Source of the DNA: Bdellovibrionales bacterium
GTDB taxonomy: Bacteria > Bdellovibrionota > FAC87 > UBA2466
NCBI GenBank assembly: GCA_005776395.1
Contig: SXPJ01000071.1
Location: 1 to 64,000, forward strand
Reading direction: 5' to 3'
DNA length: 64,000 bases
Shown here one piece after another: positions 43,190 through 50,919 of the stretch. The first letter of the stretch is position 1. Every line of letters starts with the position of its first letter. The notes under the pieces were generated by a model. It saw only the letters and a program-made list of their open reading frames with translations, did no database searches and was not told the DNA's origin. The position numbers were made by a program, and so were the translations under genes.

Positions 43190-44230
43190 TTATTCTTCTG
43201 AAACACTGTCCTCTGTCAGAGTAAGTAAAGTCTCTAGAAGTGTATTGAGTGCAAAATCAATCCCAAAGGGAATATTTATTCCAAAGTCAGCACCCGTGTA
43301 ATAACGGAAGTAACCTTGATTATTTACATACCACATTCCTTGTACCAAAGTCAGTTCCCGCTGAATAGTGGGGAACAGTTTGCCACTAGCTGATTGAATA
43401 TTGAGTTCAGGAGTAGGAAAGTTCGCCGGTTTTTGAACCGACTCAAAACGAATTGAAAATTCTTTTAGATTACCCTGTTCTTTTTCGATTAAATCATTTT
43501 TAAAAATATACCAAAAGCCCACTGGAAATCCAAAGGCCATAGGTCCTCGGACACCAATAAAAGCATAAAAAGGTGTGTAATCAATCTTCTCAACTGGAGG
43601 CAAAAGATCTCCAGAGTTCATATCGATTTCATTGAATTCAAGAAGGGCTTTAAATCCGCCTGATTTACTAGGGTACTTTTTGATGTTTTTGAGCCGACTA
43701 ACAGCCTTTTCATAGATTCGATTTAGAGTTGCTTCGTCTTTATTCTGTCCTAAGTAACAGGATCCATCGGTAAGATACCAATATTCTTTTTTGTGGGTCG
43801 TTACGACCTTTTTTTCCAGATCTTGATTTGCACAAGATCCACACTTACGGGTTTTTCCTAAAAGTAGGTTGCGACTTTCGTTCATTTTCTCTTCAGCACG
43901 GTCGATACTTTCAGGGCTGCTTTTTTGATTGATGAGATCGTTCAAAGCCTTTTTATTGTATTGGTATTGAGTTTGAACTGTTTGAAGTTCTGCTTGGCAC
44001 TGCTTGTCTGCGAGTCGATCGGCAAAAAATTTCTTAGTAGGGACTCCTTGGGTGAGCTTAAGATCCTCTCCCGAAGCTGGGATCGTGGGTCTATCTCCAA
44101 CTCCAGCCAAAATAAGCCCAGCATTTAGAGTTAGGACACCTAGAACTGAGAGCTTTGTTATCAGAAGCGTTGACGTTCCCATAACTTTTAAGACCTGGTT
44201 TTTGACCGTTACTTTATTCGTTGACACCAT
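43190..44230 (-). CDS. Exported hypothetical protein, 346 residues
   Basis: I start it at the ATG at 44230, since GGAGGAG, the strongest ribosome site in the window, lies 8 bases before it. A hydrophobic segment (about residues 18-42, ending NAGLILAGVGD) is a signal peptide or anchor. A helical region follows, with cysteine pairs KCGSC and a lone GSC, then a beta-rich part with aromatic runs such as PVGFWYIF and MWYVNNQGYFRYY, and an acidic end. I do not recognise the family. It sits 21 bases after the 819-residue lipoprotein gene and 28 before purB. Confidence 0.75.
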   Translation of the reverse strand: MVSTNKVTVKNQVLKVMGTSTLLITKLSVLGVLTLNAGLILAGVGDRPTIPASGEDLKLTQGVPTKKFFADRLADKQCQAELQTVQTQYQYNKKALNDLINQKSSPESIDRAEEKMNESRNLLLGKTRKCGSCANQDLEKKVVTTHKKEYWYLTDGSCYLGQNKDEATLNRIYEKAVSRLKNIKKYPSKSGGFKALLEFNEIDMNSGDLLPPVEKIDYTPFYAFIGVRGPMAFGFPVGFWYIFKNDLIEKEQGNLKEFSIRFESVQKPANFPTPELNIQSASGKLFPTIQRELTLVQGMWYVNNQGYFRYYTGADFGINIPFGIDFALNTLLETLLTLTEDSVSEE

Positions 44231-44250
44231 AAAACCTTCTCCTCCTAAAT

Positions 44251-46710
44251 TCAACTTTTCGTTAGACTTTTTATTAACGAAAAGAGGGACCTAAGTTCGC
44301 GGGATTTTTCCCATCTCCATAATATCGACGCCAGGCGTTGCATGCGATCGCTTTTTAAGTTTCCTAAAATCTTAATAGTATTTTCAAACTCTCCTCGCCC
44401 TTGAAGAGCTTCAAGCTCTGAAACGAACTGAGAGAGATTTTGCGAAGTATTCAACTCTACTAGAATCCGGTATAGATCTGAAAAAGACCCAGAGCTGATG
44501 AATCGATAGATCCATTTTTGTTCGGATTCGGTGAGAGAGAGATTTAAAGAGCCTTCTTGGGATAGGTTGATTAAAATTTGTAAAGTTTTAATGTTTTTAA
44601 TTAGGATATCTTTAAAAAAAGAACTAAGTTCGCTGATATCTGAATCTTTAGTCCCGATTACAGAGCGCGATATTTTTAGAAGGGATTCCTGTTGCTCTTG
44701 AGTTGCTTCTCCTAAACTTTGAATAAATCTAGATAATGCAATTTCATGGGTTAAAGCCTGAATGAGACCCGGGTATTTGGCTCCTGAAGGGGAAACTTCT
44801 AACAGCGTTGTCGATTGTAAAAACGAGAACAGCGCGGTGAGTCCTTTGATATCATTATCTCGGCAATGAACAAGAAAAGAATGATAGAACTCAAGTAGAC
44901 TTATTTGATTGGGTAGGTGAGCGTCCAATTCGTAGAGCACTTGCAGATTTTGCAAAATACTGTCTAAAAGTTCAGCGGTTTCTGGATTGTTAGGATAAAG
45001 ACTTTTTAATCTTTCACGATCTTCAATAGAAATATTTCCTATTTGAAGATCTTCAAATAGGAATGTGATTAGTTTTCGAATGTGAGAGAAAGAGAGCCCC
45101 TTTAAAAAATTTTGAATGCTGTTCAGCATATTAGGAGATTCTAAATCGGCCAGAATCAGTGGGCTTCCCTCTTCGGGTCTAGAAAATAGAAAAGCCATTG
45201 AAGTTAAAAATGGAACTGGATCAGCTAGAGGATGGGCTCTATGCAGAGCTACTAGGGTCTTTTCAAGGGACTCTTTTAAGGTTGAGGTATTTCCACCTGA
45301 GGCAATCTTGGTGATTGTTGGGCCAAATGATTTTTGTTTTACAGACCATTCTAAATCATTAGAGAACTCTTTTAGTCCAAGAGCTTTAAGTTCTAAATCG
45401 ATTTTTGAAGCTAAAATAAACTTACCATTGTTGTCCTTAATCGGTTTTTTTTCTTCATCCAGTTCCAATAAATTTAATGCGAACGAGAAAGATTTTATGG
45501 GCTGTTGCCAGAAGAATTTATCGAAGTTTTCAACAGGTAATGCATTAATCAGATCATGATTTGCTCTGGCATAATGTTCAAACCATTCAGCCAATAAAAA
45601 TGAGTTAAGAGTTACTGAAGTATCTTTAATTATTCTAGAGCTATTTGATGTTTTATCTAGAGCAAACTGAATACGTTGTAAGAGATGAATTAAGTTTTTT
45701 GTGGGGGGATCAGAAATGTTTTTTCGAGGGAGCTCTAACCAGAATTTAGCATTTAGTTCCAGATCATCGAAAGGCTCCTTTAACGTCTCTCGAATAAAAC
45801 CGGAAGTTCCCTTTAGAATCATGGGCTCGAATCTCTCTGAGAGTAATCTTACCAATGCCTGACCCTCATCGGTTTTTAGAGTTTGTTGAGCTTTTAAAAA
45901 CAGGCCAGATGTGGGGCGGTTTAAAAGTTCTGCAAGTTTAAGAAATCGAGTAACTTGAGAAGGTGATTCTTGAGTTGCTTTTAAACTTTTTATTACAGAT
46001 TGACTTAGCTCTCGAAAGATTGAAGCTCCTCTTTCTTGACCTAGAGATTGAAAGGTAAGAAATACATTTTTGCCTAATTCAGAGACTCTTAAATGTTTAG
46101 ATAGGATTATTAGATTTTTCTCAAATGAGGGATTTTCAAATAACTGGCTTAAATCTTTTAGGAGCTGAGAGTTATCTGCTAAGAACTCCGAATATGAAAG
46201 AGTTGAGACCTTAAAAGGTTTGAAGGCTCGATGCCATTCAGGATTAAAAAGATAAGAATTTCTTTTTAAAAGCTTGGGCAAACTAGAATGGGAAAGAGTC
46301 GAACTCAAAACTTGATTAAGAGGAAGGGATGGGTATTTCTTGTTCAAGTTCTCTAAATCTTTTGATAGGTCGGAAAAACTTTTTAGATCTACTTGGTTTT
46401 GAATTAGGGCGGGGAGGCCTTCTGGATTGAAAGCATCCTGATAAAGATATTCGTTAGCCGCAGCTCCCAAAATTTTTAAGTCATGATTTGAAGTCGAATT
46501 TAACCAGGGTTTAAATCCATTGAGTTGTCCCTTTGAATTGAGAGCTTCAAATATTTTTCTGAAATCATCTGGAGTAAGTAAATCTCGAAGAGCGATTTCG
46601 GGAAAAGATTGGGTTCTTGAATTCTCTAAAATGGGAAGTTCAGGTGGGCTAGAACAGCCTACAAAGAAAAAAGATAGCCCAATTAGAATCGCCCAGAAAA
46701 CCCTTTGCAT
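44251..46710 (-). CDS. Large helical lipoprotein, 819 residues
   Basis: Signal sequence and lipobox FVGC (Cys19) followed by SSPPELP, so it should be lipid-anchored. The remaining 800 residues are almost wholly helix-forming, with Leu-rich segments and no known catalytic motif that I can see; parts look like helical-repeat scaffolds. The strong promoter directly before the ATG and the absence of a ribosome site suggest a leaderless mRNA. The function is unknown. It is likely co-transcribed with the 346-residue protein. Confidence 0.78.
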   Translation of the reverse strand: MQRVFWAILIGLSFFFVGCSSPPELPILENSRTQSFPEIALRDLLTPDDFRKIFEALNSKGQLNGFKPWLNSTSNHDLKILGAAANEYLYQDAFNPEGLPALIQNQVDLKSFSDLSKDLENLNKKYPSLPLNQVLSSTLSHSSLPKLLKRNSYLFNPEWHRAFKPFKVSTLSYSEFLADNSQLLKDLSQLFENPSFEKNLIILSKHLRVSELGKNVFLTFQSLGQERGASIFRELSQSVIKSLKATQESPSQVTRFLKLAELLNRPTSGLFLKAQQTLKTDEGQALVRLLSERFEPMILKGTSGFIRETLKEPFDDLELNAKFWLELPRKNISDPPTKNLIHLLQRIQFALDKTSNSSRIIKDTSVTLNSFLLAEWFEHYARANHDLINALPVENFDKFFWQQPIKSFSFALNLLELDEEKKPIKDNNGKFILASKIDLELKALGLKEFSNDLEWSVKQKSFGPTITKIASGGNTSTLKESLEKTLVALHRAHPLADPVPFLTSMAFLFSRPEEGSPLILADLESPNMLNSIQNFLKGLSFSHIRKLITFLFEDLQIGNISIEDRERLKSLYPNNPETAELLDSILQNLQVLYELDAHLPNQISLLEFYHSFLVHCRDNDIKGLTALFSFLQSTTLLEVSPSGAKYPGLIQALTHEIALSRFIQSLGEATQEQQESLLKISRSVIGTKDSDISELSSFFKDILIKNIKTLQILINLSQEGSLNLSLTESEQKWIYRFISSGSFSDLYRILVELNTSQNLSQFVSELEALQGRGEFENTIKILGNLKSDRMQRLASILWRWEKSRELRSLFSLIKSLTKS

Positions 46711-46716
46711 GGGGGC

Positions 46717-46745
46717 AATATAGATAAATTTATGCCTTGTGTCAA
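46717..46745 (-). promoter_or_regulatory. Promoter of the 819-residue lipoprotein, ending at its start codon
   Basis: On the minus strand TTGACA (46745-46740), a 17-base spacer and TATATT (46722-46717) form a near-ideal promoter. Only GCCCCC separates the -10 box from the ATG at 46710, so transcription would begin at or next to the A of the ATG. Confidence 0.7.
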
Positions 46746-46789
46746 TTTGGCATTAGGAAAACTTACAACGCATTGAAATACTGAAATTA

Positions 46790-47752
46790 TTAGTTGTTTA
46801 CAATATTTCTAATCAGCTTTGCGAGTCGGACACCTTCTTTATACCCGGAAAAAATAGCTAGGCGTTTTTGGGTGAAACTGGTGGGAGAGGCCTGGAGTTG
46901 AATGTGCCCGATTACGTTAGCCTCTTTTAACTCCTTAGCTATATTTTTTTTCAAAGAAGAAAGATAAAGCTGGCGAAAAACCCCATCGCTGGAATCCTTT
47001 TTTCCACTTTTAAGGAATTCAAAATAATCATCATACATTTCAACAGCTACTATAATTTTACCCCCTCGTTTTTTTGCCTCCTCTACATCAAGTCCTTGAA
47101 GTGATTGAATCCATTCTTGTTGAGCGCCTTGAGGATAGGGGCGAAAGATTCCGGGAACTGACATTGTTTTTAGAAGAGGTGTTCTCCAATCTCCGCGGTC
47201 GTAAATATCACTAGCGTCTCCCTCTGTATTTGCGGAAGAGATTACTAATGGAAATTTAGACTCTTCAATTTCCTTCTGTCGAAAATTGGATTCAATTAGA
47301 GCCGAGAGCTTGTCGTGGCCTGCATAGCCTTTACTGGGATCAAAGATGCTGGCTTTGTAAAAGTCTTTCTCCTGGAGTCGCATGGCGAACCACTCTACAT
47401 CATGAATACTTTTTAAGAATCCTCCAGCAAGAGCAAAAAGCGTAGGCCATCCGGTTGTGATAAGGGTCTCAATCTCGATCCCTTCTTCATGGAATCTTTT
47501 TAAGAGTCCAACCGTTGCAAAACTTGCTATTCCAGCCCCACCTAGAACTAGAGTGATTTTTTTTCGTTCGGCTATGGGTCGGGCAGGCTCAATCGGAGTG
47601 GCCAGGGAAGAATGCGATTCAGTTTCGGTGGATTTAGTGGGTTCGCTCTCTTCAGGTTGAGAAGAATTAGAGGGGGATAAGAATGAGCAACTGATTAAGT
47701 TGACCATGAGTAATAAAACTGAGCTGATGAGGATCTTTTTATAAACGTTCAT
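46790..47752 (-). CDS. Patatin-like lipoprotein without catalytic residues
   Basis: 320 residues from the ATG at 47752, which gives a lipoprotein signal ending LISC (Cys22), then a Ser/Thr/Glu-rich linker. From residue 64 the chain follows the RssA/patatin pattern (ITLVLGGAGIASFATVGLLKRF, residues 66-87). Where active members have GTSAG, this protein has TTGWPT, with no serine; where they have DGG, it has QEWIQ. The oxyanion-loop glycines are partly kept. It is therefore probably a non-catalytic patatin fold on a membrane. The gene overlaps the end of tlyA by 14 bases. Confidence 0.72.
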   Translation of the reverse strand: MNVYKKILISSVLLLMVNLISCSFLSPSNSSQPEESEPTKSTETESHSSLATPIEPARPIAERKKITLVLGGAGIASFATVGLLKRFHEEGIEIETLITTGWPTLFALAGGFLKSIHDVEWFAMRLQEKDFYKASIFDPSKGYAGHDKLSALIESNFRQKEIEESKFPLVISSANTEGDASDIYDRGDWRTPLLKTMSVPGIFRPYPQGAQQEWIQSLQGLDVEEAKKRGGKIIVAVEMYDDYFEFLKSGKKDSSDGVFRQLYLSSLKKNIAKELKEANVIGHIQLQASPTSFTQKRLAIFSGYKEGVRLAKLIRNIVNN

Positions 47753-48494
47753 AAAATAAAAGGTACTCCACATTACCACTTTTCTTCCCTACTAGGGGAG
47801 ATGTTTCAGGTCCCCCCTTTAAAATCAGTCCTTGAGACTTTATCCAACATGAAAAATCTTTCATCGCCCCTTCGACGTCAGCCGTTTCTTTAACGATTCC
47901 ACCTTGCAAAATATTGTCGGGAGATAATTCAAATTGAGGCTTAAATAAAAGTAACCATTGTTTACCTTTGGGAAACTGTGAAACTAAATTAGGAACAATA
48001 CTTCTAAGAGAAATAAAAGAGACATCTGAGACTAGTAGTTCAATATTTTCAGCTTCGAGGGATAAACTTAAAAGCTGAGATTGAGTAAGTAGTCTCGCAT
48101 TGGTTTTTTCAACTACGATGACTCTGGGATCCTCTCTAAGCTTAATGTCTAAAAGCCCGTATCCCACATCAACTGCAAAAACAGCTTTAGCTCCCTGTTT
48201 TATAAGACAATCTGTAAACCCACCTGTTGAACTCCCGATATCCAAGCACACTTTATTTGAAGGATTAAGTCCAAAGATTTTGAGTCCATGCTTAAGCTTA
48301 TCCCCCGCCCGGCTGACGAATTCAGACTTTTTACTGCGGATCTCAAGAGAAATATCGGTTTTTAGTTGAGTTCCCGGCTTATCGATTCGCTGATTCTGAC
48401 TCCAAACGATGCCTTCCATGAGAAAGGCTCGTGATTCTTCAAGGTTAGCAGCCAGCCCTTTTTCAACCAATAGAATGTCTACTCGTTTTTTCAT
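47739..48494 (-). CDS. tlyA: TlyA-family rRNA 2'-O-methyltransferase
   Basis: 251 residues. An N-terminal S4 RNA-binding domain (RVDILLVEKGLA) is joined to an FtsJ-like methyltransferase with SAM site CLDIGSSTGGFTDCL. TlyA methylates 16S and/or 23S rRNA at cytidines; some homologues were called haemolysins. No ribosome site is visible before the ATG, which faces the divergent neighbour start only 22 bases away. Confidence 0.9.
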   Translation of the reverse strand: MKKRVDILLVEKGLAANLEESRAFLMEGIVWSQNQRIDKPGTQLKTDISLEIRSKKSEFVSRAGDKLKHGLKIFGLNPSNKVCLDIGSSTGGFTDCLIKQGAKAVFAVDVGYGLLDIKLREDPRVIVVEKTNARLLTQSQLLSLSLEAENIELLVSDVSFISLRSIVPNLVSQFPKGKQWLLLFKPQFELSPDNILQGGIVKETADVEGAMKDFSCWIKSQGLILKGGPETSPLVGKKSGNVEYLLFYERL

Positions 48495-48516
48495 TTCAAT
48501 ATGCTAGATTGCCTGA

Positions 48517-49647
48517 ATGTCGGTGGACTTACAAATAGGAAAGTCGAATCAGCGGTTCTCTAATCTCAATCCTTGGGCACTTATTTTATTTGTATTTCCA
48601 ATTCCGATTTTGATTGTGGGATTGTTTTTTTATTACTGGTCGACCGCTAGAGCGGATTACAAAAGGGTTACTAGTCAATTTATACAACGGCAGAATCAGG
48701 TTCTAGCTCATGATGCTATGGAAGTAGCTCGCGAAGTGTCTCACCTTCTTGAGGAAGCGGCTCATGATGTTCAGACCCTTTCTCTTATCCCTACGACACC
48801 GGCCAATTTTACTAAGTTTTATATCTCAAGAGTGGGGCAGTTAACTCAATTGGATCCCAGAGATGACTCGGTTAATATCATTCCACTTCCTCTCTACAAT
48901 GAAATTATATTTTTAAATTTACATGGAGATGAGCAACTTCGACTAAAAAATGGTCAACAAGAGTCTCAGCTTCGTCGATTTAATCAATGTTCCGGTATTA
49001 ATCTATGTGATGCTGAGCTTATTAAAAAGGCTATATCATTATCTGAAGGAGAAATTTACTTCGGAAGACTGATTCGATGGTACTCCAAGGAAAAAGAGAA
49101 TGAAAAAAATGAAGGTTCTTATTTGCCGGTAGTCTATCGAGCTGCTGATGGCTTTTTTTTACTTGGGTTGGATTATCGTTATTTAAAAGAATTGTTAACT
49201 CAACCTACATTTCCTTATGAGCGAAAACAGAACCTGCTCCAGTCTTATCAAAACGGGAACTATATTTATATTGTTGATAGTGAGATGGATTTTATAGCAC
49301 ATCCAAAATTTTGGAATGTGAGTGGGTTTTCACCTCTTACTGGTTTTAGAGTCGAGTCAATGCAGATAGATGCTGATGAAGGTGAGCATCCCATTAACAT
49401 TCGAAGTTATCGAGGGGAGAGACTCAAGACCTATTTTGATAGATTGCTCAATCGTTCTTTTCTTCAGAGATCGGTGGATGTTTTTCAAGCCTCTAATTTG
49501 GGGGGAAGTAACCGCGTTCTTTCTGTGGCTCCAATTCTCATGCAAAAAGGGCAGTTTAGGACAACTGGCATTTTTGGATATGTAATCCTGGGATGCAGCG
49601 TCGATTATTTTGAGGCGCCTAAGGAGCAATATGTCCCTTACTATTAA
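48517..49647 (+). CDS. Membrane protein with Cache-like periplasmic region, no output domain
   Basis: 376 residues. One membrane helix (about residues 20-41) is followed by a helix with heptad-like spacing and a large extracytoplasmic region (about 60-370). The layout, with a long helix, then mixed alpha/beta segments such as NEIIFLNLHGDEQLRL and YIYIVDSEMDFIAHP, resembles double-Cache sensor domains of chemoreceptors and kinases. No HAMP, kinase, cyclase or methyl-accepting domain follows. TATGCT at 48500-48505 is a possible -10 box. It may act through a partner. Family assignment is moderate. Confidence 0.68.
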   Translation: MSVDLQIGKSNQRFSNLNPWALILFVFPIPILIVGLFFYYWSTARADYKRVTSQFIQRQNQVLAHDAMEVAREVSHLLEEAAHDVQTLSLIPTTPANFTKFYISRVGQLTQLDPRDDSVNIIPLPLYNEIIFLNLHGDEQLRLKNGQQESQLRRFNQCSGINLCDAELIKKAISLSEGEIYFGRLIRWYSKEKENEKNEGSYLPVVYRAADGFFLLGLDYRYLKELLTQPTFPYERKQNLLQSYQNGNYIYIVDSEMDFIAHPKFWNVSGFSPLTGFRVESMQIDADEGEHPINIRSYRGERLKTYFDRLLNRSFLQRSVDVFQASNLGGSNRVLSVAPILMQKGQFRTTGIFGYVILGCSVDYFEAPKEQYVPYY

Positions 49648-49675
49648 TTGAGTGTATAGCGCTGAATACTTTTTA

Positions 49676-49715
49676 TTGAAAGACTTGCTAATATGCGAGA
49701 TTATTATCTCGCATA
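49676..49715 (+). promoter_or_regulatory. Promoter with 10-bp inverted repeat over the -10 box and start site
   Basis: TATGCGAGAT (49692-49701), loop TATT, and ATCTCGCATA (49706-49715) form a perfect 10-pair inverted repeat ending one base before the ATG at 49717. TTGAAA at 49676-49681 and GATTAT at 49699-49704 are 17 bases apart, so the repeat covers the -10 box and probable start point. An operator is the simplest reading; an RNA hairpin is possible too. Confidence 0.6.
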
Positions 49716-49716
49716 A

Positions 49717-50904
49717 ATGAAGATATCCAATTCAAATATTGTAGCGTCTATAATGAGCGTGGGATTTTTTTCGTTTTTCTCACTTCTGATTTTGGGTTCC
49801 TGTGGAACTAAAGATACCTATTTGCTATTCACCGATTCGCTAGCCGGAGTTATTGGAGGGGCTGTTTTAGCCACACAATCTCCACCTTCCAGAAGGGGAT
49901 TAGCAAAACAAACATTTGATCACTTTCCTCAAAGCAACACCTCTTGCCCTGAGATTACTAATCAGGATGATTCTTTCGCTAAATGCTTAGACTTTCAAAC
50001 CGATAAAATTGTAGAAGATCCAGGAAGATACTTGCGACGTTATTGGGGGCTTTGTCAATTTCAGGGTTTACAAATGATGCCTTGGTGGAGATCTTATCAC
50101 CGAATTGAATTCCCTGATCAAGCGACCTGCAACGCGTTCAGAAACAATAATAATGATGGCTTTACCCCAGCCAATATTAACGCAAATTCCTTGGTCAATG
50201 AAAGTATTACTCTTAATTTTGGCTTGGGACCTAATGGAGATGAACAAAATATTGTATTTTCTGAAGATGGGAATGTTCAGTATTTATGGAGTGATTTTCC
50301 AACGGGATTTCTCGAGGCCAAGCAGGGTGGAATTCAAGTCTCTTTTCCCGCCTCAAATGAAAGAAGTCTTTTAATTCACGGTCTTCAAGTTAAAGATTTT
50401 AAACCTGTGAATGGGGAGATCAATAACCCTTTGGAGCTTTATGTTAGCATGCAAAATAATCCAAGTGATGGGGTTTTGACCTTGTTCTCGGATAAGACTT
50501 TCTCTTCAATTAAAGTTGGAGATCGCCTACATGAACGTAAAGATGCTAATCTGGATTTTCAATATGGGGATGACTATCCATTGGTGGTCAAGTATTCAGG
50601 TGCGGTTCCAGTTGTTTTAGCCGGAGGTAAAATTCGTACTCAGTTCAATTCAAAGGGAATTTTAGGGCTTTCGACTATTTCTGAAGATCTTAGATATGAG
50701 GATGCGACCTGTTGTTGGCCCTCTTCTGGGAAAATAACAACCCTATTTAATAGTCTTTATGCTTTACCTACTGTTCGAAGAAGAAAATTCACCGAGGAAG
50801 TTATTGAGTTTTCTTCTACTTGTGGCCAGATAAAACTTATACAATCTGGTGGAGATGCAAGTGACGTTCCTGAAAGAACTCTTCAGCTTTCCCAGTGCTT
50901 TTAA
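49717..50904 (+). CDS. Lipoprotein, 395 residues, unknown function
   Basis: A long signal sequence with hydrophobic core leads to lipobox LGSC (Cys29). The mature part carries several cysteines (for example NTSCPEIT, AKCLDF, YWGLCQF, DATCCWP) and looks beta-rich in its second half. I do not recognise the family. No ribosome site precedes the ATG; the space is taken by the inverted repeat. Its stop is 15 bases from the convergent dxs stop. Confidence 0.75.
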   Translation: MKISNSNIVASIMSVGFFSFFSLLILGSCGTKDTYLLFTDSLAGVIGGAVLATQSPPSRRGLAKQTFDHFPQSNTSCPEITNQDDSFAKCLDFQTDKIVEDPGRYLRRYWGLCQFQGLQMMPWWRSYHRIEFPDQATCNAFRNNNNDGFTPANINANSLVNESITLNFGLGPNGDEQNIVFSEDGNVQYLWSDFPTGFLEAKQGGIQVSFPASNERSLLIHGLQVKDFKPVNGEINNPLELYVSMQNNPSDGVLTLFSDKTFSSIKVGDRLHERKDANLDFQYGDDYPLVVKYSGAVPVVLAGGKIRTQFNSKGILGLSTISEDLRYEDATCCWPSSGKITTLFNSLYALPTVRRRKFTEEVIEFSSTCGQIKLIQSGGDASDVPERTLQLSQCF

Positions 50905-50919
50905 ATAATTATTTCGAAA

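Noticed and set aside
44128-44294. Small open frames near the start of the 346-residue protein gene
   Set aside because: They overlap a gene with a strong GGAGGAG ribosome site and have no start signals of their own.
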